From Epiperipatus broadwayi (taxonomy: Eukaryota; Onychophora; Udeonychophora; Euonychophora; Peripatidae), in assembly GCA_028023455.1 (NCBI GenBank), contig JAQFVV010006311.1, forward strand, positions 1,780,147 through 1,844,146: DNA of 64,000 bases, in the 5' to 3' direction. Below the pieces are notes generated by a model. The model worked only from the letters and a program-made list of their open reading frames with translations. It searched no databases and was not told the origin of the DNA. Position numbers and translations under genes: made by a program. Shown piece by piece: positions 1 through 11,539 of the stretch (within the stretch, counting starts at the first letter, position 1; each line of letters opens with the position of its first letter).

Positions 1-236
1 TAAATTTTATAGTTTACAGAATTTTATTATTATTAGTTAAGGATTTCGTAAATTGTAAATTCCAAATTATTAATATCTTTTGGTAATAAAGTTATTCATG
101 CATGTTTAATATTCTATTTACAGTTAAATATAAGGTATTTATTTGCTACATGTGCAAATACTAGACTATTATCTTTTATTTATAAATAGATATAAGCAGT
201 TTAATACAAGAAACATAAATGATATTAAAAAAGAGA

Positions 237-640
237 ATAGCATTGGTGAAGAAGGCATTTATTAAGAGAAAGAAAATATTTTGTAGATTTTTGAAGAGCG
301 TATTAAAGAAAAGATTAATTAAAGGCTATGAATAGAGTGTACTATTTAGTTGTGAAACATGCACAATGAATAAAAAATTAGGAATAGATTGGAAACTTTT
401 GAGATGGGATCATGGAGAAGGATGGAAAAAATTTGTTGGTTGAATAAAATGCTAAATGAAGTTCTGGAAAGAATAAATGAAAAAAAGAAAATTGAGTGAG
501 GAAATTAGAGATAGATGGAGAAATTGGATTGGACATGTATTAAGAAGGACAAATAGTTTAATGAAAGATATTATGGTGGGAATGGTAAACAGATCAAGTA
601 GAAAGAATGGAAAAGATTGACCTTGATTGTTTATATAAAA
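237..640 (+). pseudogene. RTE/BovB-like LINE ORF2 C-terminal remnant
   Basis: Translating across frames recovers the end of a LINE ORF2. A segment near 330 reads like the family's 'LYGSETWT' block (here LFSCETCTMNKK), and one near 500 reads RDRWRNWIGHVLRR, matching the usual 'RNWIGHVLRH' block about 150 residues before the ORF2 end. The stretch from 237 (KKAFIKRKKIFC) also fits the family. There are several stops and frame changes, so it is dead. The endonuclease and the catalytic part of the reverse transcriptase are absent, as expected of a 5'-truncated copy. The downstream sequence to about 800 may be the rest of the tail and 3'UTR. What is seen is the residue pattern; the family name is from general knowledge of these blocks. 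Confidence 0.6.
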
Positions 641-1099
641 GATGATATGAGATATATGGAATTGAAGACCTGGATATTGAAGAGAGATATGTAGAAATTG
701 AAGATCTGGGTTATGAAGAGAACAGATTGGAGAAATGGATGAATTTGGGATGTGACTGCTCTCTGGATCTGTCCATAGATTATTATTGATAATGACAATG
801 TATGTATATACACATATACATATTATAATGAACTTTGCATTTACAAACTATACTCTTAATATATATCAATGCGTAGGCAATTTATCTTTTTGTTATGCTA
901 GGATATAGCAACTATCATTTCTGTATAGATGCTCAGGTGTTCCAAGTATCTAGATCACCTGACAATCATGGTTTGCTCATAATATGCATGGATAGAAAGA
1001 TTGGTTTGGAGAATTTTACACAGGATAATTATAAGATTTATTACAAATGCATAGTTAAGATTTTACTTCATTAACGCTTAAATAAATTAATATATATAT
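641..1099. other. AT-rich, no gene seen
   Basis: The first 150 bases may be the tail of the LINE remnant. Beyond that I see no reading frame, RNA gene or repeat. Confidence 0.5.
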
Positions 1100-1579
1100 G
1101 TGCTCTGCGCACACGTAATGAAGCTATTAATAAATTGTCATGAAATTATCAAAATTTTACCGCCAAGCGCTTTCGGGACAGTCTACAGTCCCATATTCAT
1201 GGCGAGTTATTCTGTTAATAACTGTAAAAATATGCAAATTTTATGCAAACTTATGTGCAGATGTTACGTGGACCATTTACGAGATAGGGAATAGCAGGCC
1301 TCTCTTCTGTTGATTGCCGATGGGTCAGCCGCAATGAAGTAAGCTTGCAGCTGACCCATCGGCAATCAACAGAAGAGAGGCCTGCTATTCCCTATCTCGT
1401 AAATGGTCCACGTAACATATGCACATAAGTTTGCATAAAATTTGCATATTTTTACAGTTATTAACAGAATAACTCGCCATGAATATGGGACTGTAGACTG
1501 TCCCAAAAGTGCTTGGCGGTAAAATTTTGATAATTTCATGACAATTTATTAATAGTTTCATTACCTGTGCGCAGAGCAC
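1100..1579. mobile_element. 480-bp foldback (hairpin) MITE
   Basis: Two 230-bp arms (1100-1329 and 1350-1579) are inverted copies of each other with only a handful of mismatches, separated by a 20-bp spacer (1330-1349). The outermost bases are GTGCTCTGCGCAC on one strand and the same read inward from the other end. Both arms carry a matching 64-codon open frame, which is a by-product of the symmetry and not evidence of a gene. The flanks are TATATAT-like on both sides, which could be a target-site duplication but is ambiguous in AT-rich DNA. No transposase is present, so it is non-autonomous; the superfamily cannot be named from the ends. Confidence 0.85.
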
Positions 1580-1704
1580 TTATATATGCAAATGCATAGT
1601 AATATATATTATTTCACTATTACAAAAACTCAAATCATTACATTTAATTAACATCATCATTTGGAACTGAATTGCCTTAATATTCGTATGTGTGTATATA
1701 TATT

Positions 1705-1975
1705 GTAACGTCCTCTGCTCTATTAGGTTTTTTTACGAGTTCACTACCCATACTGGGTGACCAAATTACGTCCTATCTATTAAATTTGTTTCATCAGACA
1801 ATTCAGTAAGATTTAATGGACGTAATTATTTTTCCTGGTCACACAACACCCTTTTAACTAATGTAACTACTAAAATAATTGGAATCCAAGTAAGCCAGCT
1901 TTTAATTTACTTGAAAGGCTCCAGGATTCTAATTGGAATCCACTGGCTAAACCCCTTTTATTTATTTAGTTACGA
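1705..1975. repeat. Possible LTR end or small MITE
   Basis: The stretch opens with TGTAACGTCC, a start often seen in gypsy LTRs, and has more CpG than its surroundings. Within it, 1863-1973 is bounded by an imperfect inverted repeat (GTAACTACTAAAATAA against TTATTTATTTAGTTAC). No partner copy was found in the window, so the assignment is tentative. Confidence 0.25.
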
Positions 1976-3493
1976 TGAAATTATCTGGAAACTCCAGAGG
2001 ATTGAGTTTCAGTACAGCATTGGCAAAGGTAAATTATATTTTCAAATCTTTATTAACATTAATAAATTTATTAATAATCATTAATAATGTACAATGAATA
2101 GTTGGTATTAGAAATAAATATTTTTATTTTAACAAATTAAAATAAAAAAATAAAAAAAACACATTATGAATTAATTAATTGGAAAGATGACATGCACGCT
2201 AATCCAGATATGTATCAATTAATAAAAAAAACCAGTTCAACAGTTATATTACCAAAATCACACTTTTCTTTATGTTTGCCATAATATCATATAAATATAA
2301 TTCTTAGGTAAACAAGAGTCTCTTGATAATAGAATTTAAAGTCTTTATCGGGATTATTTTAAGAATTGTTTGCAAAGTTTGTCATACTCGGGAAAGTTAC
2401 TCTTAACTTACTAGTAAGTTGGTGCAGGTTTATGGGATCCCGAGCTCATAAGAATTTCCATTGGTCTCTCCTGCCAGCGTTTTCCATTATTGTTCCATTT
2501 TATAGCTGGAGAAAAGGCATGGTTATAGTAACCTTTTCATTGCAAAAAGCAGTCTTCACAAGGCCTGTTTCCATGCTTGTGTGACAGGTTGGTACAGCAA
2601 GTGGCATACTTGTGCAGAAGTATTTTACTGCCACAGGTTATGCTCGTGGAAACCTCCAACTCTCAAGCATGTAACTAGAAGGTAAAGAGAAGACCTAGAT
2701 CGAAGTTATCCTCTTTTTATACCTCTATCCATTTTTTGACACTTCTGTGCATCCTTTTGTCAGCATATAAGATAATAATCTTGTACACTCTCTCTTCAAT
2801 TTACGTTACAAAGTCCCTCTGCAATCTTTAATTAGCTAAAATATTTTTCTTTTAGCTTATCTGAATTAGTAATTTGTGTGTCTTTTGTTCGTTCCAATTT
2901 TTACCTTAATTTCTAATTAGATACAAAAAAATATGGACAAAAATTTTACTTTCATTGTACATTTTAAAAAAAAAAGATTATACAAACGAAAAATTTAATT
3001 ACATCTTTTTAGGAAGAACGCTAAATTTACTTTTTCTTTTTTTTTCTTAGCTTTTAAAGATCTTACCGGATGCCAATATATTTGTACCATATAAATAAAT
3101 GGTGCAATATATATATACATATCTTGATTTGTATTTAAAAATTATTTGAAATTTTTTGTTATGTTTTCAAGTAATAATGAGATAACATACTTAAATTTGT
3201 AAATTTATTAATAACAAATATTGAAGTAGTTTTTGGAATTTAGCAAAATGGTAGAGTGACTGCTTCTAGAACTAAAGTTTTCTGAGACAAAGTTCAATTG
3301 ATAACTTTTTATGCTCAAATATTATATAACTTTCTGAATAATTAATTATTTATCTGTATTATAGTTTAAGTTTGATGTATCAAACTTATATATTAACTGG
3401 AAACAAATTAGTAATATAAGTAGAGGTCAATTACTATTTTAGCAGTGTGTTGGTAGGTAATCCAGATTTAAGTTGCATAATCATCTTAATTAA
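1976..3493. other. No gene seen; GC-richer island at 2366-2690
   Basis: Mostly AT-rich. The 2366-2690 part is less AT-rich and open for 72 codons on the plus strand, but the translation resembles no protein I know and lacks splice context. It may be an old repeat. Confidence 0.4.
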
Positions 3494-3702
3494 AGCAGAC
3501 AAAACTCTCTGTACAATAGTGCCACTCAGTGCAAGCCAGAATAATCAATGGATGCCAGAAGGCTTGTGCATATAGTTCCTATCTAGTGCTTACTCATCCA
3601 ATATCCCAACAGGGATTTTATGCACAAGGCTTCTGGCATCCATTGATTATTCTGGCTTGCACTGAGTGGCATTACTGTATGGAGAATTTTGCCCATTTTA
3701 AT
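3494..3702. mobile_element. Family A foldback copy (no ribozyme core)
   Basis: Arms of about 75-80 bp (about 3498-3572 and 3618-3695) are inverted copies containing GCAAGCCAGAATAATCAATGG. The loop holds an inverted piece of the GATATTGGATGAGTAGGCACTAG stretch that follows the hammerhead in related copies at 4.0 and 20.8 kb, but the ribozyme itself is missing. The right flank (to about 3760) continues into a sequence also found after the 4.0-kb copy, so the element extends beyond the hairpin. Confidence 0.7.
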
Positions 3703-3899
3703 AATAGTTATGAGCAAGGATAAATGGTAATCATGTGAAGTTTAGTAGTTTAACACCAATCCTGCCAAATAAGATAGTGGTCGCTATGGTTTTTAAAGAA
3801 CCAAATACATCAAAATTTATGAATACTGAACTGAATTCAGACCTATATGACTATAGAAGCTAATGAGCTTGGATTGAAAATATTATTGTATTTTTAATT

Positions 3900-4215
3900 T
3901 TATTCTCATAGTTTTGTAGTTTAGTAGAGATAAAAGGTGGCTGCTGGAGGGTTGCATTATATCCTAAGATCTAGGTGCAGTGCTCTCAGATCCAAGACTC
4001 CTCACTGATGAAAGCCACAAGCTAGATACTAGTCTGGGGATATTGGATGAATAGGCACTAGATAGGGATTTTATGCACAAGCCTTCTGGCATCCATTGAT
4101 TACTCTAGCTTGCACTAAATGGCACTACTGTATAGAGAGTTTTGCCTGTTTTAATAATAGTTATGAGCAAGCATAAGAAATGGTGATCATGTGATGTTTA
4201 GTTAAGTCAACATCA
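3900..4215 (+). mobile_element. Family A hammerhead repeat, left arm lost
   Basis: The core (about 3960-4070) contains a hammerhead-like motif followed by GATATTGGATGAATAGGCAC. The right arm (4068-4160) matches the arm of the copies at 3.6, 20.9 and 54.9 kb. The matching left arm is absent. The 3' flank ATGGTGATCATGTGATG (about 4184) repeats that at about 3726. No reading frame; mobilisation must be in trans. Confidence 0.65.
3999..4040 (+). ncRNA. Hammerhead ribozyme-like motif, decayed (family A)
   Basis: CTGATGA (4005-4011) is followed by a stem II of GC-rich pairs around the loop CACAA, then GATA (4025-4028) where the consensus is GAAA, then ACTAGT as a short stem III and GTC at the expected cleavage site (after 4034). 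Stem I pairs TCCTCA (3999-4004) with TGGGGA (4035-4040). The T in place of the second core A of GAAA and an A.A mismatch in stem II should abolish or reduce cleavage. Confidence 0.55.
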
Positions 4216-4964
4216 TCTAAGCAAGTTATAATAGTTTTCATTATGATATTGTCATTTATGCTATTGGGAACAATTATACATACTGCTAATGATTATTCTG
4301 AGTTTGTCTCTGCAAATGAAAATCATAAATTATAGTGAAAAATATATGTTATGATAATTGATTGCTGTAATTTTAATTGCTAAGATGATGGTTAAGCAGA
4401 ATCATTGGTAGTGATATTTTCATATTTGAATCTAAGCTCAGTGATTGATTAATTAGAGTTTATTTAAAGCTAGGTTATAATATTATTTAAAAATCTTTTC
4501 TTGGAAAAAAAAGTTAAGACAGTAAATCAGTAACTTGAATAAATGATAAAAAATAATAAAATATATTATAGATACTATATATATATAAAGCCTTTTTTGG
4601 CATATGATTTTAAATCAAATGTTAATTAAACTTCTATTTTAACTGTTAAACATATTATTGCATAAAGTTCTATCTACTATTTTATAATAGAAGTAAAAAT
4701 AACAATGATAACTGAACAAAATAAAACATGAATAAAGCAAAATAAAATCATAACATATCAAACTAGATTGTTATGATGAAATCAAATAACTATATAACAT
4801 AATACACAGAATAAATAAAAAATATATCTTTATATAACTTTATATATATATTACTTTATTATGTAATTTTCAATTTATTTTTAATTGACTAGTTATTAAT
4901 TAAATTTATTGAAGTTTTATAAATATTCATACAATTATGCATGTTATATAAAAAACTCACTAAT
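4216..4964. other. AT-rich, nothing seen
   Basis: Low-complexity AT-rich DNA; no open frame, RNA gene or recognisable repeat. Confidence 0.5.
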
Positions 4965-5215
4965 AAGCTCATAACAAGCTTTGCAGACAATCCCTTACCC
5001 CATACCGGTTTCTGCTACTGGTTTCCTCAGTGAGGTACTAGGATATTCAAACATTAGATTAAAAATACCAGGACAAGCCCAGCACTTTATCTAATGGATA
5101 ACTATTAAATAGAAAATCTGAAATTTTCAGACAACCATATGTCTTCCAATCCAGCTACCTAACTTAAATAACCATATAGGACTGAACTAAATTCAGATTA
5201 CACCATCTATTAAAA
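4965..5215 (-). mobile_element. Family B hammerhead repeat
   Basis: Read on the minus strand, it matches the copies at 11.54-11.77 kb and 53.46-53.72 kb: a block with GAAAATTTCAGATTTTCT, then GTGCTGGGCTTGTCCTGGTA, then a hammerhead motif, then TCTGCAAAGCTTGTTA. No coding capacity. The three copies differ by many substitutions, so they are old independent insertions. Confidence 0.7.
4997..5036 (-). ncRNA. Hammerhead ribozyme-like motif (family B)
   Basis: On the minus strand: CTGAGGA (5030-5024), GAAA (5012-5009), palindromic short stem III ACCGGT and cleavage triplet GTA (last base 5003). Stem I pairs ACCTCA with TGGGGT over six base pairs. The catalytic core is intact, but stem II (5023-5013) barely pairs, so activity is doubtful. 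Confidence 0.55.
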
Positions 5216-5497
5216 AAAACTATTTTTTTTTTATTTAGAAGATCAAAATAAACTTGGTAAGTTTAAAGATTATAGTGTTTATATGTTTTAAATATTCAGA
5301 AACAATAATAAATATAAAATATTATTTTTAAAAGAAGAATGAGTAAGGAAATAATAAATATTATATGATTTTAAATTGAAAGAATTTTAGTTACTAATCA
5401 TAAAGTTTAAGTTTATGATGAATAGAGATAATTAGTAGATTGTTAATAATAATAAAATAGATAATATATTTAGATTAATAATTGTCCTTGAATGTAT

Positions 5498-7263
5498 TGA
5501 ACCAACCGCCATTGAAGAAAACAATACAAAAAGTACTACTTAAAATTTAAACTTTTACACTACGGAAATAACAACAACCATCGACAAATAAAAATATTAG
5601 TTAATATTTTATTTACTTTGTCCTCCTAAACTTCCCTTCCAGAAAGTGGTTGGTTTTCAGGTAAAGTGTCAACTATCATCAATAGCCAACTATCAATAAC
5701 ACCCAACACTCGACTACCAAATATATACCGATCAAATAAACACTTTATTTTTATTTTTTAAAGAAGAAAGAAAAATCCCTTAGGCGCCAGCTAATTACTT
5801 TAGAATTAGCATGTCTATCTGATCAGCACAATTTGGTACCTGAAAAATCCCCGCTAGCTCAATCGGTTTCCAACCACCCACCAATAGACAAACAAAAGGT
5901 ATCTTAAATGCCCCTCTAAACTACTACTATTTTTTTAAAAAATAGTAAACAAAAATAATTCTCCAAACCATTCAAAATAATACTTCAATCCTTTAAAACT
6001 GACAATAACAACATTATACTGAATGCCAAAACATTTATAGATTTAACTTAGCGAATCTTTTCTGAAAACTATTATTAATAATTAGATTTTTTTTCTCCTA
6101 ATTTTACTCACCCGCACGTATCAAAATAAACATAAATATTTTAAGAAAAATAATTTAAGTATTTTTTTATATTTAAAATAAATTAATCATTTTATCTTAT
6201 AATGAAACACACACACTTCTTTTTTTAAAGATTAAAATAAAGCATTTTAATATATTACTTTAGCAAATAAATTATACACGTTACATTATATTTTATTTCT
6301 TTTTTTTAAGTTTAAAAAAATCAAATCACACATACGTGCATGCCATTGTTTCAAAAATATTATTTAATAATAGACGCTGCTTTTACTTATTTTATTATTG
6401 CAAATATTATCTTTTGAAGTTTAAAGTTTATTCTTTTCTTTTTTAAGTTTAATTCATAAAGTTCAAAGTTCTTTTAATAAAGTCTATCTTTTATTTTAAG
6501 AAGAAATCAGGAATGTTAAGATATCAAAGTCAAATAATTACCTAGGATTTTTTTTAAATATGACAGAAACAGCATAATGGAATTATTTTTAACTCATCGA
6601 CGACCAGTAAAATGACTCCTCTGTAGATCCTGTGACATGGTATGATTTTCGTGGCTGGTTTGTCATACCTGCACTCCAGTGTCCGTTTAGTCTATTTAAA
6701 CATGATCACTTTCCAAACTAATTGCAGATCTTAGATGCATAGAGAGCATTGGTCGACTGCAAACATGTTGGTTTTAACAATGCAACATTTTTTAGAGATA
6801 TTACTTCAAGAAATATTTTATTAAAAAATGAGAAAGTCAGACCAAGAATGATAAAATGTTGAGCTATTTATACTATTTTAGACAATGGAAAGCTTTATTA
6901 GCAGCAGTGTCCGTCTCGTGAAATAAAATCAACTTTTGTGTCTATTTTTTATTAAAAATTACATACACACATGCACACATATTTAATTATTTTATTATAA
7001 GATTAAACAAAATCTCTATATTATTTTATTATAAATTCATTTAAAGAATATTAAATCATTTTTTTTTATTACAAGACTTTTTTTCCTTTAAACAAAAAAA
7101 TCTTATTATTTTAAACAGTGTTTGCAGTTTATTTTATTTAATGCAAATTCCGCTCCCCCCCCCCGCTCTTTAGTTTTTTACATTTAATCTCTTAATTTTA
7201 AATTTTTATATTTTAAAACATGGGACTCGTAAAATTAATTTAATATCAATGTACTTTGGTACA
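5498..7263 (-). repeat. 3' LTR (1766 bp)
   Basis: Direct copy of 9339-11132. It contains AT-rich homopolymer stretches and a C-tract (7156-7165) that differ in length between the two LTRs, which accounts for most of the 28-bp length difference. It is followed by the internal region at 7264. Confidence 0.85.
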
Positions 7264-7427
7264 TTATTTCTGTCCCTCCTCTGAAACTAAAATATCATTC
7301 TGAGCATTTTAGTTTTCCCAGAATTTAAACCTATAAACAATTTAGTTTTATTTATTTAACATTTGTTTAACTGCACATGTGTATTCTTATTTATTCACTA
7401 TAATTTTCATCCCAGTATAATTCTATT

Positions 7428-8558
7428 CTATAAGTGATCAGATGGCTCTTTTTTTCTATCCAATAAATTACTTTGCCCATCCCATTTACTATATCGATCT
7501 AAAGGTTCCCGAGTGTAATCGACTTGTGTTAAAAATTCCACCATTTCATCTATCGAACACCCATCTTTAACATTAAATGCTGTATCTCTGGCGGCTTGTT
7601 GTTCCGCAATATCCTGATCATTTGTCCCTCTGACATAGGAAAGCTGTTAATGCCCCAAGCTTTGCTATCTGTCGATAAAAAAATTATGCATGAGTTTCCC
7701 CCCAAATACTTGAATATCTTTCCTGAGATATTTTATAATACCATCTTGCCTAGCCTCATTCCAAAATGCTCTCAAAATCACACGTCTATACTCAGCAAAC
7801 ATTTTCGGCCTATCACCCACAGTATACCACCAATTACATGCATTCCCCTGTAAGTAACCACTCGCTACTGCAACTTTATCTTCCTCTGGCAATCTTTTAA
7901 ACGAAAACAAATGGCTTAAACTTTCTAAATGCCTTAACGGGTTCTCACCCACTTCCGCCTTAAACACTGAAACACTAAACTGCTTTTCCATAAATTTATC
8001 TATCCATAGGTCCTGCCTTTCACTGAAACTAAAATCATCACACTTCTGTCCAATCTGTTTTACTTTCTGCTCTATCTTTTCCATCATGTTACTACATATC
8101 TCTTTTAATTCAGCCCTTACATCCTCTTTACCCTCTATTTTCCCTTCAAAATTTCCCAATTCTTTGTCATTACTCCCTTCCATACTCTCTACTTTTAATT
8201 GATCTACCTTTCTCTTATTTAACTCCTCCTTCAATTCTTCCATATTTCCTTTTAATTCTAAAACTTCAGTCCTTTCTTCATCCACATCTTTTCTTATTAT
8301 TCCTACTACTTCCTGACCTACACCCATTCTTCCCATTAATTCCTGTCTCATTTCCCTCATTTCTGTCCTAAGTTCACTAATTTCTTGTTTCATTATCTGC
8401 TAATTCCGATTTATATCTTTACGCATCTCTTTCATCATGTTTACTAATATTTGAAAAACATTTTCTTCAACTATCTGTGGCTTCTTAAAAGATATTGGAC
8501 TTACTTCCAACATTGCCCCTCCTTCACTACCACTTTCTTTCGCTATATTATTAATCAT
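7428..8558 (-). pseudogene. gag: Ty3/gypsy gag (capsid), broken
   Basis: Gag packages element RNA into virus-like particles in the cytoplasm. The first ATG is at 8558; an in-frame TAG lies at 8400-8402, after which the frame runs open from 8393 for 242 codons. The N-terminal 110 residues of that frame are charged and coiled-coil-like (KQEISELRTEMREMRQEL). The capsid part shows GENPLRHLESL at about residues 149-159 and YLQGNACNWW at 180-189, both typical of gypsy gag. After about 7676 the homology switches frame (a block reading PPEIQHLMLKMGV) and switches back near 7560 (IDEMVEFLTQVDY) to a stop at 7428-7430. It thus carries one nonsense mutation and at least two frameshifts. No zinc knuckle is seen. 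The similar gag block at 62.5 kb belongs to a related family. Confidence 0.8.
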
Positions 8559-9100
8559 ATTTAAATTTTATCTAAATACAAAGAAAAAATCTATTTCAAC
8601 GCATACACAGTCAACCCCCACCCTCTTAGTTCTAATTCTACGCCTCATGTTCATCTATCTTCCTCATTCAGAGTGCGTTTTATTTTTTTATTTTAAAAAA
8701 AAAACGTTTCTATGTTCTAACGTCCACGCAAATCAACTTTTTATCATACACCAAAGCTAGCTTGTTCGGGGGAAAAAATACAAGTACTACTAATACCTTT
8801 CTTAAACCTCTCTTCAGAAAATATCCCCTATTAATATATAACAATGGTCAACTTTGACCCACCATCTAAACAACTAACTACAATTCAAGTTGTTTATTCT
8901 ATATAAACCACCAATTTCAAGCCACGTCGATTCGCCAAATGAATCCCCAAGTATGTTTTATAGTAATCCTATCATTTGCTATGACTATTTTCAGGCTCCT
9001 TTAAATCTCTACATCAACGTCCAATTGTCCTTTACATTGTCCTACGTTAATGTGCAAATGACCATTCAACTACGGTCCTATCACTTAAACAACTAAATCT

Positions 9101-9337
9101 CGGGCCATGTTACTGCACCTATTAAACATCCAACTATATACGTTAATGTGCCGAATGCCCCTCCAAACTAAAACTTCTATCAGTTCCTCCACATTAAGTG
9201 TCAAATTTCGGGCCACATTTCTGCGCCTAATAAACGTCCAACTAACTACGTTAATGCGCCGTATGCCCCTCCAAACTATAACTTCCGTTGGTTTTTTCAC
9301 TCGAAATGTCCTGTTTCGTGCCACATTGACATGCTAA
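9101..9337 (-). repeat. 108-bp tandem repeat in the retroelement leader
   Basis: Units begin at 9101, 9209 and 9317 (exact 108-bp period, two full copies plus about 21 bases), each starting CGGGCCA or CGTGCCA. Because 108 is a multiple of three, both strands stay open: the minus strand gives two 36-residue repeats containing VWRGIR. It lies between the 5' LTR and gag, so it is most likely a non-coding leader minisatellite; a short leader peptide cannot be excluded. The first bases of the third unit include TGGCACGAAACAGGACAT on the minus strand, a candidate tRNA primer site about 15 bases inside the LTR, farther than usual. Confidence 0.7.
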
Positions 9338-9338
9338 A

Positions 9339-11132
9339 TGAACCAACCGCCACTGAAGAAAACAAAACAAAAAGTACTACTTAAAATTTAAACTTTTACA
9401 CTACGGGAAACAACAACAACCATCGACAAATAAAAATATTAATTAATATTTTATTTACTTTGTCCTCCTAAACTTCCCTTCCAGAAAGTGGTTGGTTTTC
9501 AGGTAAAGTGTCAACTATTATCAATAGCGAATTATCAATAACACCCAACACTCGACTACGAAATATATACCGATCAAATAAACACTTTATTTTTATTTTT
9601 TAAAGAAGAAAGAAAAATCCCTTAGGTGCCAGCTAATTACATTAGAATTAGCATGTCTATCTGATCAGCACAATTTGGTACCTGAAAATCCCCGCTAGCT
9701 CAATCGGTTTCCAACCACCCACTAATAGACAAACAAAAGGTATTTTAAATACCCCTCTAAACTACTACTATTTTTTAAAAAAATAGTAAACAAAAATAAT
9801 TCCTTGAACCATTCAAACTAATACTTCAATCCTTTAAAACTGACAATAACAACATTATACTGAATGCCAAAACATTTATAGATTTAACTTAGCTAATCTT
9901 TTCTGAAATATTATTATTAATAATTAGATTCCCCCCCCCCTTAATTTTGTTAAGAAAAAATAAATATTTATACTTACCCACATGTATCAAAATAAACATA
10001 AATATTTTAAGAAAAATAATTTAAGTGTTTTTTTTATATTTAAAATAAATTAATCGTTTTATCTTATAATGAAACACACACACTTCTTTTTTTAAAGATT
10101 AAAATAAAGCATTTTAATATATTACTTTAGCAAATAAATTATACACGTTACATTATATATATATATTTTTTAAGTTTAAAAAAATCAAATCACACATACG
10201 TGCATGCCATTGTTTCAAAAATATTATTTAATAATAGATGCTGCTTTTACTTATTTTATTATTGCAAATATTATCTTTTGAAGTTTAAAGTTTATTCTTT
10301 TTTTTTTTAAGTTTAATTCATAAAGTTCAAAGTTCTTTTAATAAAGTCTATCTTTTATTTTAAGAAGAAATCAGGAATGTTAAGATATCAAAGTCAAATA
10401 ATTACCTAGGATTTTTTTTAAATATGATGGAAACAGCATAATGGAATTATTTTTTAACTCATCGACGACCAGTAAAATGACTCCTCTGTAGATCCTGTGA
10501 CACAATATGATTTTTGTGGCTGATTTGGTGTACCCGCACTCCAGTGTCCATTTAGTCTATTTAAACATGATCACTTTCCAAACTAATTGCAGATCTTAGA
10601 TGCATGGGTTAGGGTCAGTCGACTGCAAACATGTTGGTTTTAACAATGCAACATTTTTTAGAGATATTACTTCAAGAAATATTTTATTAAAAAATGAGAA
10701 AGTCAGACCAAGAATGATAAAATGTTGAGCTATTTATACTATTTTAAACAATGGAAAACTTTATTTGCAGCAGTGTCCATCTCGTGAAATAAAATCAGCT
10801 TTTGGGTCTATTTTTTATTAAAAATTACATACATACATGCACACATATTTAATTATTTTATTATAAGATTAAACGAAATCTCTTTATTATTTTATTATAA
10901 ATTCATTTAAAGAATATTTAATCATTTTTTTTTATTACGAGACTTTTTTTTCCTTTAAACAAAAAAAATCTTATTATTTTCAACAGCGTTTACAATTTAT
11001 TTTATTTAATACAAATTCCCCCTCCCCCCCCTGCTCTTTAGTTTTTTACATTTTATTTTCTTAATTTTAAATTTTTATATTTTAAAACATGGAACTCATA
11101 AAATTAATTTAATATCAATGTATTTTGGTACA
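9339..11132 (-). repeat. 5' LTR (1794 bp)
   Basis: Direct copy of 5498-7263, reading TG at 9339 and CA at 11131-11132 and followed by GTAT. In the element's minus-strand orientation it would hold the promoter. No clear TATA or initiator stands out in this AT-rich sequence. Confidence 0.85.
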
Positions 11133-11361
11133 GTATATATGTATAAAAAGTTGGGAATACATATGTATAATTTATATTTATTTTCTATTTAGGTTGTACA
11201 TTTTATTTTATATTAATTGTTTTATTTGGGTTTGATTATTTATTTCAGTTTTTTTTAATATACATATTTTATGTTGTTTTTAGTTTTTTATTGTTTAAAT
11301 TTTTTATGGTGTTATTATATAGTTATGTTTTTTATTTTAGTTTGTTCATTATAGCATAGCT

Positions 11362-11392
11362 CTGAAAAAGACTGCAGGTCAGTCGAAACGTA
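11362..11392 (+). ncRNA. Penelope-type hammerhead-like motif, degenerate
   Basis: CTGAAAA (11362-11368) is followed by a perfect 5-bp stem, GACTG (11370-11374) with CAGTC (11380-11384), then GAAAC and GTA. This is the arrangement seen in PLE-associated hammerheads, but the core G8 is A, there is an extra A before stem II, and stem I pairs poorly. It is probably a fossil. The sequence after it leads, after about 150 bp, into the family B repeat. Confidence 0.45.
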
Positions 11393-11539
11393 GGTGTATA
11401 TATATGTACAAATAAAGAGTTTTGCTAAAAAGTGTTTGAAGCGGTTTGGATAAATTGTATCTATTAATAGCTTTAGCAATATAAAATCGCCCAAGCCTAA
11501 ATAGCAAAAAATAAAGTTACATATGAAAATGAATAACAT

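Larger units (their letters stand above)
5498..11132 (-). mobile_element. Ty3/gypsy LTR retrotransposon, pol-less
   Basis: Two direct repeats of about 1.77 and 1.79 kb bracket a 2.1-kb internal region. They start TGAACCAACC and end TTGGTACA on the plus strand, and GTAT occurs just outside both ends (5494-5497 and 11133-11136), a 4-bp target-site duplication typical of gypsy insertions. The internal region contains a minus-strand gag, so the 5' LTR is the right-hand one. No protease, reverse transcriptase, RNase H or integrase is found, so it is a non-autonomous or internally deleted copy. The LTRs are highly similar but carry substitutions and indels, suggesting a moderately old insertion. 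Confidence 0.85.

Noticed and set aside
1100-1579. Two matching 64-codon frames on opposite strands
   Set aside because: They are mirror images produced by the palindrome, with no protein features.
3236-3310. tRNA-like stretch (TGGTAGAGTGACTGC) and a similar one at 41584-41640
   Set aside because: The B box is degenerate and no cloverleaf forms; at most very old tRNA-derived repeats.
7596-7853. Plus-strand 85-codon frame
   Set aside because: It overlaps the broken gag on the opposite strand and has no motif.
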